DNA of 64,000 bases from VGMD01 sp964552055 (GTDB lineage Bacteria; Chlamydiota; Chlamydiia; Chlamydiales; 2-12-FULL-49-11). Shown one piece after another: positions 52,497-61,897 of this stretch. Under the pieces are notes generated by a model, which saw only the letters and a program-made list of their open reading frames with translations, was not told where the DNA came from and made no database searches. The first letter of the stretch is position 1. Each line of letters begins with the position of its first letter. A program made the translations under genes and the position numbers. The stretch covers positions 3,167-67,166 of the forward strand of contig CAZKFL010000006.1 of the NCBI GenBank assembly GCA_964552055.1. The letters run 5' to 3'.

Positions 52497-53402
52497 TTAG
52501 GCGATTACACATTCACAAGGTTCATTTATTCTGAGATCCACTGCAGACTTTACAAGATAAAGGAGTTCAATTTCACGAGAAGAATGATAGGGAGCAAGAC
52601 AACTAGGATGAGATCTTTCACCTTCAGCTTGGAGCAATTCTATACCAAGTGATACGTGTTCAGAAGGGAAAATTTCTTCCATTTTTTTTTCTATAGGAAA
52701 GCTTCTCTCAGCTCCCCAAGCACGTATCGTTGTTGGCCACCGAAAACAATACCTTCTGAAAAATTGAAGCACGTTTTCAACGGTAGCATCACTTTTTACT
52801 CGCACCTGCTCGGGTTCTTTTTCATATTTTCCACCGTAATACTTAAACCGCGGTGAAAAATCAAGTATCCTTTCACTCTCATCATGTTTAACAGGGCTGC
52901 TATTTCTTCGAAGTAAAGCAACACCAAACTCTCCCCATGAATCTTGATCTTGTTTTAAGATTTCTTCCGCATATAATTGTTTGATCCGTGTACTTATTTC
53001 AGGTGATGGTTCTAAGGGAAACAAGTATTTTGGGTCTCTTTCTGGTGTGAAACCTGAGGGAACATAGATGTTTAATTCAATAGCAATAACGCTTTTTTCA
53101 GCCTTTACAAACTCATTCAATCTCGCAGTTAAAGGAAAACTCTCAAACCTTCCCATCTTAACAACTTCTCCATCCTCTAGTGTTTTAAAAAACACCTCAT
53201 CCCAATCCAAGGCAGGCCTCATAGAATACGGCCACCCAAGACAAGTTGCTCGAAAAAATTGCAATACAGCTTCAACAGTCGTATCAGATGAGACGCGTAA
53301 ATACGTCCATTGACGCTCTGTGGTAGTTAGACATGCAAGAGATAAATACCCTTCGACTCTCACACATTCATCTGGATTTCTTATTCGCACAATAGTTTCC
53401 AT
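52497..53402 (-). CDS. Hypothetical protein with an internal duplication, 301 aa
   Basis: Two copies of one module are visible: LRVSSDTTVEAVLQFFRATC (about residues 32-51) with FPLTARLNEFVKAEKSVIAI (near 90-110), and VRVKSDATVENVLQFFRRYC (about 195-214) with FPIEKKMEEIFPSEHVSLGI (near 230-250). The strand-TV-helix pattern could be a beta-grasp (ubiquitin-like) fold, but that is only a guess. ATG 53402 has GGAGGAAT directly upstream; the ORF's 28 extra codons are rejected. No signal peptide. Stands alone between tRNA-His and a repeat D fragment. Confidence 0.7.
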   Translation of the reverse strand: METIVRIRNPDECVRVEGYLSLACLTTTERQWTYLRVSSDTTVEAVLQFFRATCLGWPYSMRPALDWDEVFFKTLEDGEVVKMGRFESFPLTARLNEFVKAEKSVIAIELNIYVPSGFTPERDPKYLFPLEPSPEISTRIKQLYAEEILKQDQDSWGEFGVALLRRNSSPVKHDESERILDFSPRFKYYGGKYEKEPEQVRVKSDATVENVLQFFRRYCFRWPTTIRAWGAERSFPIEKKMEEIFPSEHVSLGIELLQAEGERSHPSCLAPYHSSREIELLYLVKSAVDLRINEPCECVIA

Positions 53403-53490
53403 ATTCCTCCAATTTGCAAAGAGGATAATAAAAATTTTGTTTTTATTCAATTTCAAATTAGGTCCGTAACTGATTGCGCAGATCACATTT

Positions 53491-53530
53491 TAAAATTAAA
53501 TACGGTCACGCAGGCGGTTACAGGAAAGGT
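53491..53530. repeat. Partial copy of repeat D
   Basis: The 53403-53740 gap holds this. TTTTAAAATTAAATACGGTC followed by ACGCAGGCGGTTACAGG matches the left flank and left arm of repeat D (16730-16770). The right arm is missing. Nothing else is supported in the rest of the gap apart from a 28-codon reading frame (see rejected items). Confidence 0.65.
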
Positions 53531-53740
53531 AATAAGCGATAAATTAAAATAATTTCTTTCCTTGCCCGTTTCAATAAGATTTAGTAAAATGGTTGTATGA
53601 ACGTAAAAAAAGATCACATTTCCGTTAGTTTTAAGAGCAGCCTCGAGTGCGCTCAACTACTACTGTGCCGTCAGGCACTCTAATATTTATTCCCTTTTTT
53701 TATCAACTACTTAAGTTTTTCAAATCTAAATAAATAGGAT

Positions 53741-54973
53741 ATGGTTATGATTTCTTCAATTTCGAGGGGACGCTTAATTTCAATGACAGTATGGATGACA
53801 GCATCCTTATTTTACGCGTATCAATATATTTTGCGAGTGATGCCTAACATCATGCTAGATGATATCATGAGTCAATTTCACATCAGTGCAGCTGTTTTTG
53901 GTCAGTTTTCTGGACTCTATTACATTGGTTATTCAGCTATGCATTTGCCTATAGGCATTTTGATGGATCGATTTGGCCCCAAAAAAGTAATGAGTGGATG
54001 CATTCTTTTATCAGCAATAGGATTGCTTCCATTGATTTTTTCTGATTATTGGGTTTATCCAATTCTTGGAAGGGTATTAATTGGTATGGGATCATCTGCT
54101 GCAATTTTGGGTGTATTTAAAATTGTGCGAATGAGCTTTAGTCAAGAGCGATTTGCTAGGATGCTTAGCATATCGGTTACGATTGGATTGATAGGAGCTA
54201 TTTATGGCGGTGGTCCAGTAAGCTATATGCGCGAAGTTTTTGGTTATCAATTTGTTGTTCAGACTTTCGCTATTATTGGGGCTTTTTTAGCTGCTATTAC
54301 ATATATGATTGTGCCAGATATTAAAAGCCCATCAAAACGGGGTGTTTTAGCAGATATTAAAGAGGTAATTAAAAATAAAAAAGTGGTTTGGACGTGTATA
54401 TTTGCAGGATTGATGGTAGGTCCATTAGAAGGATTTGCCGACGTGTGGAGCGCAGTCTTTTTAAAACAAGTCTATGGATTTGAAGCTACTATATCTGCAT
54501 CCATCCCTTCCATGATATTTATTGGAATGTGCTTTGGCGCCCCAGTTCTTAGCCTTATTGCAGAAAAATTGGGTTATCTTAAGACAATTATTTGCGCAGG
54601 GATTGTTATGGCGATCAGCTTTTGCGCTCTTTTGATATTCCAGTTGCCCGTATCAATTCTGAGTATTGCATTTGTGATAGTGGGCGTAGCTTCTGCCTAT
54701 CAAATTTTAGCTATCTACAAAGCATCGACATATGTCAGAGAAGAGGTAGCCGGACTTACAACGGCAGTTGCCAATATGATCATTATGTTCTTTGGCTACG
54801 CATTCCACACTGTTGTTGGGTCTATAGTGAATGTTTTGGGTGGTCCAAGTTCATCAAGTGCTCTTATCTATGGTATTGCGGTCATTCCCATAGCTCTCGT
54901 ATTGGGTACAAGTGGTTTTCTTTTAACAGGTAAAAATAAGAGAAATATCCCTGATCTCAATCATAAATATTAG
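53741..54973 (+). CDS. Major facilitator superfamily transporter
   Basis: Inner-membrane secondary carrier, 410 aa with about 12 helices. MFS motif A is present between helices 2 and 3 as GILMDRFGPKK. The first helix starts at SMTVWMTASLFYAYQYILRV. Substrate is not predictable; in intracellular bacteria such carriers often import sugars, amino acids or organic acids. Start ATG 53741 or 53747. The last four bases overlap the convergent comEC gene. Confidence 0.9.
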   Translation: MVMISSISRGRLISMTVWMTASLFYAYQYILRVMPNIMLDDIMSQFHISAAVFGQFSGLYYIGYSAMHLPIGILMDRFGPKKVMSGCILLSAIGLLPLIFSDYWVYPILGRVLIGMGSSAAILGVFKIVRMSFSQERFARMLSISVTIGLIGAIYGGGPVSYMREVFGYQFVVQTFAIIGAFLAAITYMIVPDIKSPSKRGVLADIKEVIKNKKVVWTCIFAGLMVGPLEGFADVWSAVFLKQVYGFEATISASIPSMIFIGMCFGAPVLSLIAEKLGYLKTIICAGIVMAISFCALLIFQLPVSILSIAFVIVGVASAYQILAIYKASTYVREEVAGLTTAVANMIIMFFGYAFHTVVGSIVNVLGGPSSSSALIYGIAVIPIALVLGTSGFLLTGKNKRNIPDLNHKY

Positions 54974-56364
54974 ACACCTTCTAAGTGGTAGAGGGCGTAT
55001 TTCCTTTGTTCGAGCCAAAGGCCTATAATTAGTACAAGAATTAGTAGGGCTGCGAGTAGATCAAAGGGGATCTGGGAGCTCCAGAGGCCCCCTTCGATCA
55101 GATCGACCCCGTAAAAGATGGTGCTCAGAAGGGGGGTTGTGTAGATTTCGGTTAGTTTTAAGATGGGGGGACCGATTAGCGGGATGGGAGACAGGATAAG
55201 GGCAATCATACAGGGTGTGATAGCAATGGGGAAAAAGAGATTAAAAAAAAGACTTAAATAGGGAAAGTAATTGAAATGGTAGAGGAGTAAGGGGGCTGTT
55301 GCTAAATTGACGGCTATTGTGATTGCGAAGGTGTTGCGGCAGAATGAGGAGAGGAGGAATCCGAGTTTGAAGGTTTGCCTTTTGGGAAAGAATTTGCGAA
55401 GCCATATTTCTATTGTCGGGTAAATGGCGAGAATTGCAAATGTTGCTAGGTAACTTAATTGAAAGCCGATTTCTTTTAGAACTAGGGGATCTAGTATGAG
55501 GGAAATCATGAGCGCCACGCCAAGCGAGTTAAGACCGCTAACAGGTTCTTTAATTAGGTAACCCACAAGATAGATAAGGGCTGCAAGCCAGGCTCTATTT
55601 AGAGAAGGGGTTTCTCCGATAAAGAGAAAATAGAGTGAGACGATAATAAGAAGGAAGTAACAGGTTTTTCTCTTTGATAAGAATAAGTGAAAGAAGCTCC
55701 CCATTATAAAAACAAGCCATGTGTAGTGAAAGCCTGAAATTGCGAGTGTGTGGGTAAGGCCCGCCTTATTGAACTGCAATCCAAGGAGCCTATTTTCAAT
55801 TTCTCCTGTGCCAAGAGAAGAAAAGAATGCAGCACACATTTCATCTTTTAAATGAGTAGAAATATAGGCACGAAATTTCTCCTTCAGCTTAAATCTTAGC
55901 TGGCAGAGGTTGTTTGTGTAGGGAACTGCTTCTATAATTGACGGAAAAAGAGTGTAGGGGCCTGCAGGATTTTTTCTAAGGCTTCCTCTAACAAGATAGT
56001 CCGTGGAATCATCTAAGAGCTTATTTCTAAAAAACTTGACCGGTATATCGTAGTAGGTTTTATCCTCTGTTATAAAACAACTCAGATTGCCAAAATACCC
56101 AAGAGAATTATCGCTTACCCGGACTTTACTAATTTGGCAATAGCCATGACCACTGACTTTTCCTGGTGGGAGAATGGGCATAAAATAAAGCGTTTCGATT
56201 AGAGCAAAACTCGCAATCAAAGCAAAGCCTATTTTATTGATTCTACTCTGGCCAAATAAAATCAAAAAAAGTGTTGGCCATATGCCATATGCAAGGGCAA
56301 CGCCGCTCAATAAAGCAAGGCCATAATAGAGTGCCGGATATCGATCCATGCAGTACTTTATCAT
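54970..56364 (-). CDS. comEC: ComEC/Rec2-family DNA-uptake channel protein (without lactamase domain)
   Basis: Polytopic membrane protein, 464 aa. The N-terminal part has a small periplasmic OB-like region, and the Competence domain shows NKAGLTHTLAISGFHYTWLV and PSLNRAWLAALIYL near residues 210-275, then FQLSYLATFAILAIYP. It would transport single-stranded DNA across the inner membrane. The C-terminal metallo-lactamase domain of longer ComEC proteins is absent, as is common in chlamydiae. It starts 17 nt after ndh, so the two probably share a transcript. Confidence 0.88.
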   Translation of the reverse strand: MIKYCMDRYPALYYGLALLSGVALAYGIWPTLFLILFGQSRINKIGFALIASFALIETLYFMPILPPGKVSGHGYCQISKVRVSDNSLGYFGNLSCFITEDKTYYDIPVKFFRNKLLDDSTDYLVRGSLRKNPAGPYTLFPSIIEAVPYTNNLCQLRFKLKEKFRAYISTHLKDEMCAAFFSSLGTGEIENRLLGLQFNKAGLTHTLAISGFHYTWLVFIMGSFFHLFLSKRKTCYFLLIIVSLYFLFIGETPSLNRAWLAALIYLVGYLIKEPVSGLNSLGVALMISLILDPLVLKEIGFQLSYLATFAILAIYPTIEIWLRKFFPKRQTFKLGFLLSSFCRNTFAITIAVNLATAPLLLYHFNYFPYLSLFFNLFFPIAITPCMIALILSPIPLIGPPILKLTEIYTTPLLSTIFYGVDLIEGGLWSSQIPFDLLAALLILVLIIGLWLEQRKYALYHLEGV

Positions 56365-56381
56365 AACTTTACTTTAGAATA

Positions 56382-57683
56382 CTAGATGTCGTCTCGTTTG
56401 GGAAGTTTCTCATCGATTGTAGAGTGGATGAGTCTTGAAGATCTTGTTCCGGTAAAAAGATGGATGGACCATTCTAGCATAACGCTCATGCGATTACGGA
56501 ATCCGATGAGGTAGGCAATGTGAACAACAGCCCAAAGAAACCAAGCAAAAAATCCAGAGAAATTAAATTTGCCGATTGTACAAACTGCTTTTCCTGTACC
56601 AATTGTTGCAAGACTCCCTTTATCAAAGTATTTAAATCCTTTTATTCGGTGTTTGGGGATTTGCTTTTTTCTAACTTCTGCTTTTAAAAGAGCTCCAAGA
56701 AATCTACCTTGTTGAACAGCAACAGTTGCAACGCCTGGAAGGGGAATGTTTTTTCTGTTTTTGAAGTGAGCTGCATCCCCAAGAACAAAAATTTCAGGGT
56801 GATTTGGTATCGACAGATCTTTTTCTACAATGACTCGACCTTGCTTGTCTTGTTCCGAACCAAGTGTTTTAACAACAGTTGGTATGGAGTTGCCTGCTGC
56901 CCAGATGATGTTTCTAGACTGGATAAAAATTTCGCCAAGGCGAACGCCATCTTTCGTAATTTCTGTTACAGCATGGTTTGTTAAAACTGTTACGCCCATT
57001 TTCTCAAGATCACTTTTAGTTTTTTCTGAGAGTTTGGGATGAAATGAGGGAAGAATTCGATCGAAAGCTTCGATTAGAAATACTCTTGCTTTTTCTGTTT
57101 TTATTCTTCGGAAATTGCCATGCATCGTTTTTTTGATCAGTTCGGCAATCGTTCCTGCAAATTCAACACCAGTTGGGCCGCCGCCAACGATTGCAAATGT
57201 AAGATATTTAGGCGTTTCTGTTAGCGAGTCAAGTCTTTCAGCTATTTCAAAGGCAGTTAAGATGTGCTCTCTAATTTTTAGGGCATCTGTAATTGTTTTG
57301 ATCCCCGGGGCAAAAGGTTCCCAATCTGTATGTCCAAAATAAGAGTGCTTTGACCCCACAGCAATTGCTAGATAGTCGTAATCAAAAGTATCACCGTTTT
57401 CTAAAACTACTTTTTTATCTTCCTTATCAATTTGGACTACTTCGCCCATGATAACAGTTGTATGTTGCTGTTTTGCAAATAGTTCTCTAAATGTTACAGA
57501 AATATCTCTCGGGGCTAATGTTGCTGTAGCTACCTGATATAGAAGTGGTTGAAAGAGGTGATGATTCCTTTTGTCAATTAATGTAATATCAAATGGAGCA
57601 TGTTTAAGGCTTTGAATTAAATTTAGCCCCGCAAATCCTCCTCCTATGACTATCAGCTTCTTACGATTACATGATCCCTTCAT
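56382..57683 (-). CDS. ndh: Type II NADH dehydrogenase (NDH-2)
   Basis: Single-subunit, non-proton-pumping NADH:quinone oxidoreductase on the inner-membrane face. FAD site VIGGGFAGLNLIQ (residues about 13-25) and quinone-site start RNHHLFQPLLYQVATATL. NADH site is FAIVGGGPTGVEFAGT (about 165-180). The C-terminal hydrophobic segment FFAWFLWAVVHIAYLIGF anchors it. 433 aa. It is divergent from hprK with 45 nt between the starts. Confidence 0.93.
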   Translation of the reverse strand: MKGSCNRKKLIVIGGGFAGLNLIQSLKHAPFDITLIDKRNHHLFQPLLYQVATATLAPRDISVTFRELFAKQQHTTVIMGEVVQIDKEDKKVVLENGDTFDYDYLAIAVGSKHSYFGHTDWEPFAPGIKTITDALKIREHILTAFEIAERLDSLTETPKYLTFAIVGGGPTGVEFAGTIAELIKKTMHGNFRRIKTEKARVFLIEAFDRILPSFHPKLSEKTKSDLEKMGVTVLTNHAVTEITKDGVRLGEIFIQSRNIIWAAGNSIPTVVKTLGSEQDKQGRVIVEKDLSIPNHPEIFVLGDAAHFKNRKNIPLPGVATVAVQQGRFLGALLKAEVRKKQIPKHRIKGFKYFDKGSLATIGTGKAVCTIGKFNFSGFFAWFLWAVVHIAYLIGFRNRMSVMLEWSIHLFTGTRSSRLIHSTIDEKLPKRDDI

Positions 57684-57728
57684 ACTTCAGTGTATACATT
57701 TTACCCATCACCGTGTAAAGTGAAAACC

Positions 57729-58697
57729 ATGTTAGGCGTTGGTGAATTTTTTGATAAATACCGTGAAGCCCTAGCTTTAGAACTTTGTTCTGGCGAAGGG
57801 GGGCTGAAAAGATCGATCCGAGCTGTTGAAATTGAAAGACCTGGCTTGGCTCTTACCGGCTTTCTAAAAGGTCACTCATCAAAGCGAGTTTTAGTATTTG
57901 GTCGCGTTGAAATGGAATATCTTAGAGAGCTTGGCATTGAAACAAGAAGGCGGAGACTGTCTCAAATTTTTTCTGAAGAATTACCATTAGTGATTCTTTC
58001 TAGAAGATTAAAGCCTTTTCCTGAAATGATTGAACTTTGTAAGGATAAAGAGCTTGCATTATTTCGTACCAGTTTGACTACTTCAGAGGTTTTACAAAAA
58101 CTCACAGTTGCTCTTAGTAAAGAGTTTGCTCCCACAATGTCTTGTCATGGCACTCTTGTTGAAGCATTTGGAGTTGGAGTGTTGATCCAGGGAGATTCTA
58201 GCGTTGGTAAAAGTGAAACTGCATTAGGTTTAATTGAGCGCGGCCATAGACTTATATCTGACGATGTAGTGATTATTAAGCGCCGTGAAGGTGGTAGCCT
58301 TGTAGGAACAGGTCCTGAGCTTACACGTCATATGCTTGAAATTCGAGGCATTGGAATCATTAATGTTGCGCACATCTATGGCGCAGTCTGTATACGTGAA
58401 ACCGCACGAATTGATGTCGTTGTCAAATTAGAGGAATGGGATACAGCCCACTTTTATGATCGGATTGGCTTGGAAGAAAAATATCTTGATTTTCTTAGCG
58501 TGAAAGTACCTTTTCATATTCTCCCTGTAAAACCGGGGCGTGATGTTGTTCTTCTTCTAGAAACAGTTGTTTTAAATTATAGTCTTAAAAAAATGGGGTA
58601 TAACTCTGCAAAGGAGTTTAATGTCAAACTTCTTGAAGCCATCTCTAAAAGACAAAAGCGCATTCCTGTAAAAGCGTTCGAAGAAGAAAGCGAATAA
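57729..58697 (+). CDS. hprK: HPr kinase/phosphorylase
   Basis: Phosphorylates and dephosphorylates HPr at a serine. Walker A GDSSVGKSETAL lies near residue 160, catalytic His in CHGTLVEA, then HRLISDDVVIIKRR, and the signature LEIRGIGIINVAHIYG. ATG 57729 (MLGVGEFF) gives 322 aa, close to family size; the frame opens at GTG 57690, which would put the start almost on top of ndh. ptsI follows, but no ptsH is between them. Confidence 0.95.
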   Translation: MLGVGEFFDKYREALALELCSGEGGLKRSIRAVEIERPGLALTGFLKGHSSKRVLVFGRVEMEYLRELGIETRRRRLSQIFSEELPLVILSRRLKPFPEMIELCKDKELALFRTSLTTSEVLQKLTVALSKEFAPTMSCHGTLVEAFGVGVLIQGDSSVGKSETALGLIERGHRLISDDVVIIKRREGGSLVGTGPELTRHMLEIRGIGIINVAHIYGAVCIRETARIDVVVKLEEWDTAHFYDRIGLEEKYLDFLSVKVPFHILPVKPGRDVVLLLETVVLNYSLKKMGYNSAKEFNVKLLEAISKRQKRIPVKAFEEESE

Positions 58698-58757
58698 CTT
58701 TGTTGCTCTGAATTTGTTAAAAGATATACTATTGAACACTATTGACGAATTGACTGT

Positions 58758-60422
58758 TTGGAAAAAGTGGTACTTGTTTGTGAAGAAATCCGGTTGCAGG
58801 GAGTTCCTATTAGCGGGGGAATTGCTATTGGTGTCATCCAAATATTTCATCACAATGAAGAGTGGATTGTCCCAGAATATGAGATTACCGAAGACGAAAT
58901 TGAAGATGAAATTGATCGATATAGAAAGGCACTTTCGGAAAGCAAGAATGACTTAAAAGAGCTTCAGACTCTTTTTCATGATGAAGGGGGAGATGAAGGG
59001 GCTACAATTATTGGCGCCCAGATTCAGATGCTCGAAGACCCCCTTTTAACAGGGGAGATTGAAGATCGAATTAAATCTCTTAAGAAAAATAGCGAAACGG
59101 TATTTAAGGGGTTTATTACTGAGTACCTTCAATTTTTTAATGAAGAGAGCGATCCAGAAGTTCACCAACGGCTTTTAGATGTTAAAGATGTGGCAGCAAG
59201 AGTTTTGAAACATCTCTATCCAGAATGGACAGAATATGATGAAACAAAATTGCCGCAAAGCATTATTTGTACCTATGAGCTTGTCCCATCCTACACAGCG
59301 GAAGCAACACTTGGTGAAGTTCAAGCATTCATTACAGAGATTGGCGGTAGTACATCGCATGCAGCTTTAATAGCTAAGGCAAAAGCAATACCCTATGTAT
59401 CAAATATAAAAATTGATGTTTTAAAAGAGAGCGGAGGCAGCACTGTCATTGTTGATGGAGATAATGGAAATGTCATTATTAATCCTTCTAAGGCAACAAC
59501 AAACATGTATCGAAACAAACAGCGTGGACAAAGTGTACGTTTTGATGTGATGAAAGAAGAAGATGGCGATGTTAAAACACTCGATGGCACGGTTATTGAT
59601 GTTCAAGCTAATGTTGAAAATTTAGCTGATTTAGATCTTTTAAAACGTGCAAAAATAAAAAAAATAGGACTTGTTCGTTCTGAATTTCTCTACTTACGAA
59701 AAGAGCTCGAAACAGTTAGTGAGAATCAGCAGTATCAACTCTATAAAAAACTCATTCAGCTTGCTGGGAACATGGAGATTGTATTCCGAGTTTTTGATAT
59801 CGGAAGCGATAAAAAACTCCTATCTGGAAGTAATCATGAACCCAATCCTGCCCTTGGCGAGCGCTCTATTCGGTTTCTTTTAAAACATAAAAAGTTTTTC
59901 TCGACCCAACTGCGTGCAATTTTGCGAGCTAGTAGCTACGGGAAAGTACATCTTATGCTCCCTCTTGTAACTGATATTGAGGAGCTTATCGAGGCAAAGG
60001 CTCATATTTATAAAGAGCGATTAAAATTAGAAGAGGAGGGATATGACGTCCAGAAGAACCTCTCTATAGGCTGTATGGTCGAAGTGCCTGCATTTGTTAT
60101 CATGTGTGATCATATGGTTAAAGAGTGTGATTTTCTCTCCATTGGCACAAATGATCTGATTCAATACACACTTGCCGTAGATAGATCTAACCCTCTTACT
60201 AGCGATCGCTATGGAGAGGCTCATCCAAGCATTTTACGCATGATTGAGCATGTTGTTAAAGTAGGCCACGGAGCTAACATTCCTGTAAGCATCTGCGGAG
60301 AAATTGCCTCGAATCCTCTTCACACAAAAAAGCTCCTAGAGCTAGGTTGCAGAGCACTTTCCTGTGCACCTCGGTATATCCCGGCCATTAAACGCGCCAT
60401 CAGGGCAATCTCATTAGAGTAA
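58758..60422 (+). CDS. ptsI: Phosphoenolpyruvate-protein phosphotransferase (PTS Enzyme I)
   Basis: Transfers phosphate from PEP to HPr. 554 aa. N-terminal opener GVPISGGIAIGV, active His in GGSTSHAALIAKAKAIPYV (near residue 190), PEP-binding C-terminal domain with LPLVTDIEELIEAK, GCMVEVPAF, FLSIGTNDLIQYTLAVDR and VSICGEIASNP. TTG 58758 is the start of the open frame; no better start is seen before the conserved opener. Chlamydiae have an incomplete PTS used for regulation. HPr must be elsewhere. Confidence 0.95.
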   Translation: MEKVVLVCEEIRLQGVPISGGIAIGVIQIFHHNEEWIVPEYEITEDEIEDEIDRYRKALSESKNDLKELQTLFHDEGGDEGATIIGAQIQMLEDPLLTGEIEDRIKSLKKNSETVFKGFITEYLQFFNEESDPEVHQRLLDVKDVAARVLKHLYPEWTEYDETKLPQSIICTYELVPSYTAEATLGEVQAFITEIGGSTSHAALIAKAKAIPYVSNIKIDVLKESGGSTVIVDGDNGNVIINPSKATTNMYRNKQRGQSVRFDVMKEEDGDVKTLDGTVIDVQANVENLADLDLLKRAKIKKIGLVRSEFLYLRKELETVSENQQYQLYKKLIQLAGNMEIVFRVFDIGSDKKLLSGSNHEPNPALGERSIRFLLKHKKFFSTQLRAILRASSYGKVHLMLPLVTDIEELIEAKAHIYKERLKLEEEGYDVQKNLSIGCMVEVPAFVIMCDHMVKECDFLSIGTNDLIQYTLAVDRSNPLTSDRYGEAHPSILRMIEHVVKVGHGANIPVSICGEIASNPLHTKKLLELGCRALSCAPRYIPAIKRAIRAISLE

Positions 60423-60484
60423 AACTTTGTTAAAATAATTGGCAGTGCAATAGAAGTTAGGCTCTAAGATCTTTTAAATTAAAT

Positions 60485-60646
60485 CCGGTTACGGTTACGG
60501 GAATGGCTGCTGTTTCACGCAGTTGATCAAATAATAATCGTGTTTTTGGTAGCAGGCGCGAGAGCAGCCATCCTTTTGGATTCCCGCATCGTAGAATGCG
60601 GTCTCGAGAGTCGTAACCGTAACCGCCTGCGTAACCGTAACCGGTT
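60485..60646. repeat. Palindromic repeat D, copy 2, with adjoining gene-end duplication
   Basis: The 60423-60982 gap holds this. CCGGTTACGGTTACGGG at the left pairs with the right end CGTAACCGTAACCGG. The inner bases from GGGAATGGCTGCTGTTTCAC to about 60612 follow copy 1 (16742-16912). To its right, 60646-60733 continues to match the sequence after copy 1, including AGCCTAACTTTTATTGCACC, the counterpart of the stop-codon end of the 16991-17425 gene. No open frame remains here. Confidence 0.85.
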
Positions 60647-60804
60647 TTAACTTCTTAAAAACTATATATACTCGTGATACAAAAATAGTGAATTTTCGAT
60701 TGTTTAATTTTATAGCCTAACTTTTATTGCACCGCAAAATAATTATTATATCTTTTTAATAATATACTGCTCGTGATTCAAAACTTGGTTTTTTCTGCGT
60801 CATA

Positions 60805-60896
60805 AATCCCCATCTTTAAATTTGTCTCGGGCTTATCTAGTGCAAATAGCACTCCCCCTCGACACCAGCTACACTTAATTCAAATCTGGGGATTTC
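60805..60896. repeat. Inverted repeat (AAATCCCCATCTTTAAATTT)
   Basis: The left arm AAATCCCCATCTTTAAATTT (60805-60824) faces AAATCTGGGGATTT (about 60882-60895). A smaller hairpin AGTGCAAATAGCACT lies between them. Single copy in this window; may be another palindromic family. Confidence 0.5.
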
Positions 60897-60982
60897 TGAC
60901 TTGAAAATTCCCAATTTTTGAACCCCTCTCAGTATAACATTCCAAGAATGACTATAATTATATGATATGATATCATTTATGT

Positions 60983-61891
60983 ATGGAAACTTTAACTAAT
61001 AATAATCTTGCATATAATATGAATTCAGCTTTGACATGGGGCATTTGCGCGCTTCATTTAAACAAATCTAAGTCGGGAAGGCCGTTATCACGTTTTATTC
61101 ATTTTTCACTTTTTTTAATGGAAGCTGTCCCTATTTTAGGACAATTAATTTCTTTAATTGATGTGGCTGTTAGCAAAGTTTTTAAACTTTCTTCTTGTCA
61201 AAAACCTAAGCCTCATTCCCTCTCTTCTAGTTTTGCTTTATTTGTTCAAGAGTTCGAGTTGGAGATCCTCCCAATTTATAAAGAGCATGAAGAGACTTTT
61301 GATAGCATAGGAGTCCATGGTCGTATGCACGCTTCGCGAGTGGTCATTTTTGCGGAAGTGATGGCATGTTACTTAAGAGAGAATCAGGGTGTGCAAGTTG
61401 ATATTGACCTTCTTCGAAGAGTTGCTGCTCTTCATGATTCAGGTCGAAAGGCAAATGGCCCAGATCTTTGGGAATCTGATTCTGCGAAAATGATTGAAAG
61501 TCATTTAACCAAAAAAGGTGTGGATAGCGAGATTGCGAAATCAGCCTCTGAAATGGTTATTCATGGAAAGGATACAGATCTTCCTATCGAACAGATGTTA
61601 TTTTCTTCAGCTGATTGTATTGATATTATGCGCCCCTGCTGTGGCCATGGTGGGATAGGTGATTTTAAGAAAGGTTATCTACTTTTTTTAAATGATTGCA
61701 AAAACGGATCTTTAGCTGCTAAATTTCGTGATGATCTAATTCGTGAGGCTTGGATTTTTATTTCAGAATCAGAAGATAGTAAGCTTTCTCAAACTAACGA
61801 GCCAAACAGTGGCTATATGGCAAGGTTATTAGCAATTATACGCCGTGACCCTCAAAAATACCCTTTGTTAAACTCAGCTCTATATCACTAG
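60983..61891 (+). CDS. HD-type metal phosphodiesterase resembling the SidE-family PDE domain
   Basis: 302 aa. Residues 30-70 have a hydrophobic stretch (FIHFSLFLMEAVPILGQLIS). From residue 108 an HD-type domain follows: IGVHGRMHASRV (H112, H116), AALHDSGRKANGPDLWESDSA (H151, D152), IHGKD (H194) and ADCIDIMRP (D211), so metal ligands look complete. The order HGxxHxxR, HDSGR, GxDxWExxSA resembles the phosphodiesterase domain of Legionella SidE/Dup effectors, which act on phosphoribosyl-ubiquitin. That link is from memory of the motif, not a search. It may instead be a general HD phosphohydrolase. Convergent with the BTB operon. Confidence 0.65.
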   Translation: METLTNNNLAYNMNSALTWGICALHLNKSKSGRPLSRFIHFSLFLMEAVPILGQLISLIDVAVSKVFKLSSCQKPKPHSLSSSFALFVQEFELEILPIYKEHEETFDSIGVHGRMHASRVVIFAEVMACYLRENQGVQVDIDLLRRVAALHDSGRKANGPDLWESDSAKMIESHLTKKGVDSEIAKSASEMVIHGKDTDLPIEQMLFSSADCIDIMRPCCGHGGIGDFKKGYLLFLNDCKNGSLAAKFRDDLIREAWIFISESEDSKLSQTNEPNSGYMARLLAIIRRDPQKYPLLNSALYH

Positions 61892-61897
61892 TTCATT

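Noticed and set aside
53597..53683. 28-codon frame MNVKKDHISVSFKSSLECAQ with an ATG
   Set aside because: Too short, no ribosome site, no recognised motif; it lies in a gap with a repeat fragment and may be a remnant of a gene start, but nothing supports it.
58714..58956. 80-aa frame between hprK and ptsI, checked as a possible HPr
   Set aside because: It overlaps ptsI in another frame and lacks the HPr active-site histidine block; it is a shadow frame.
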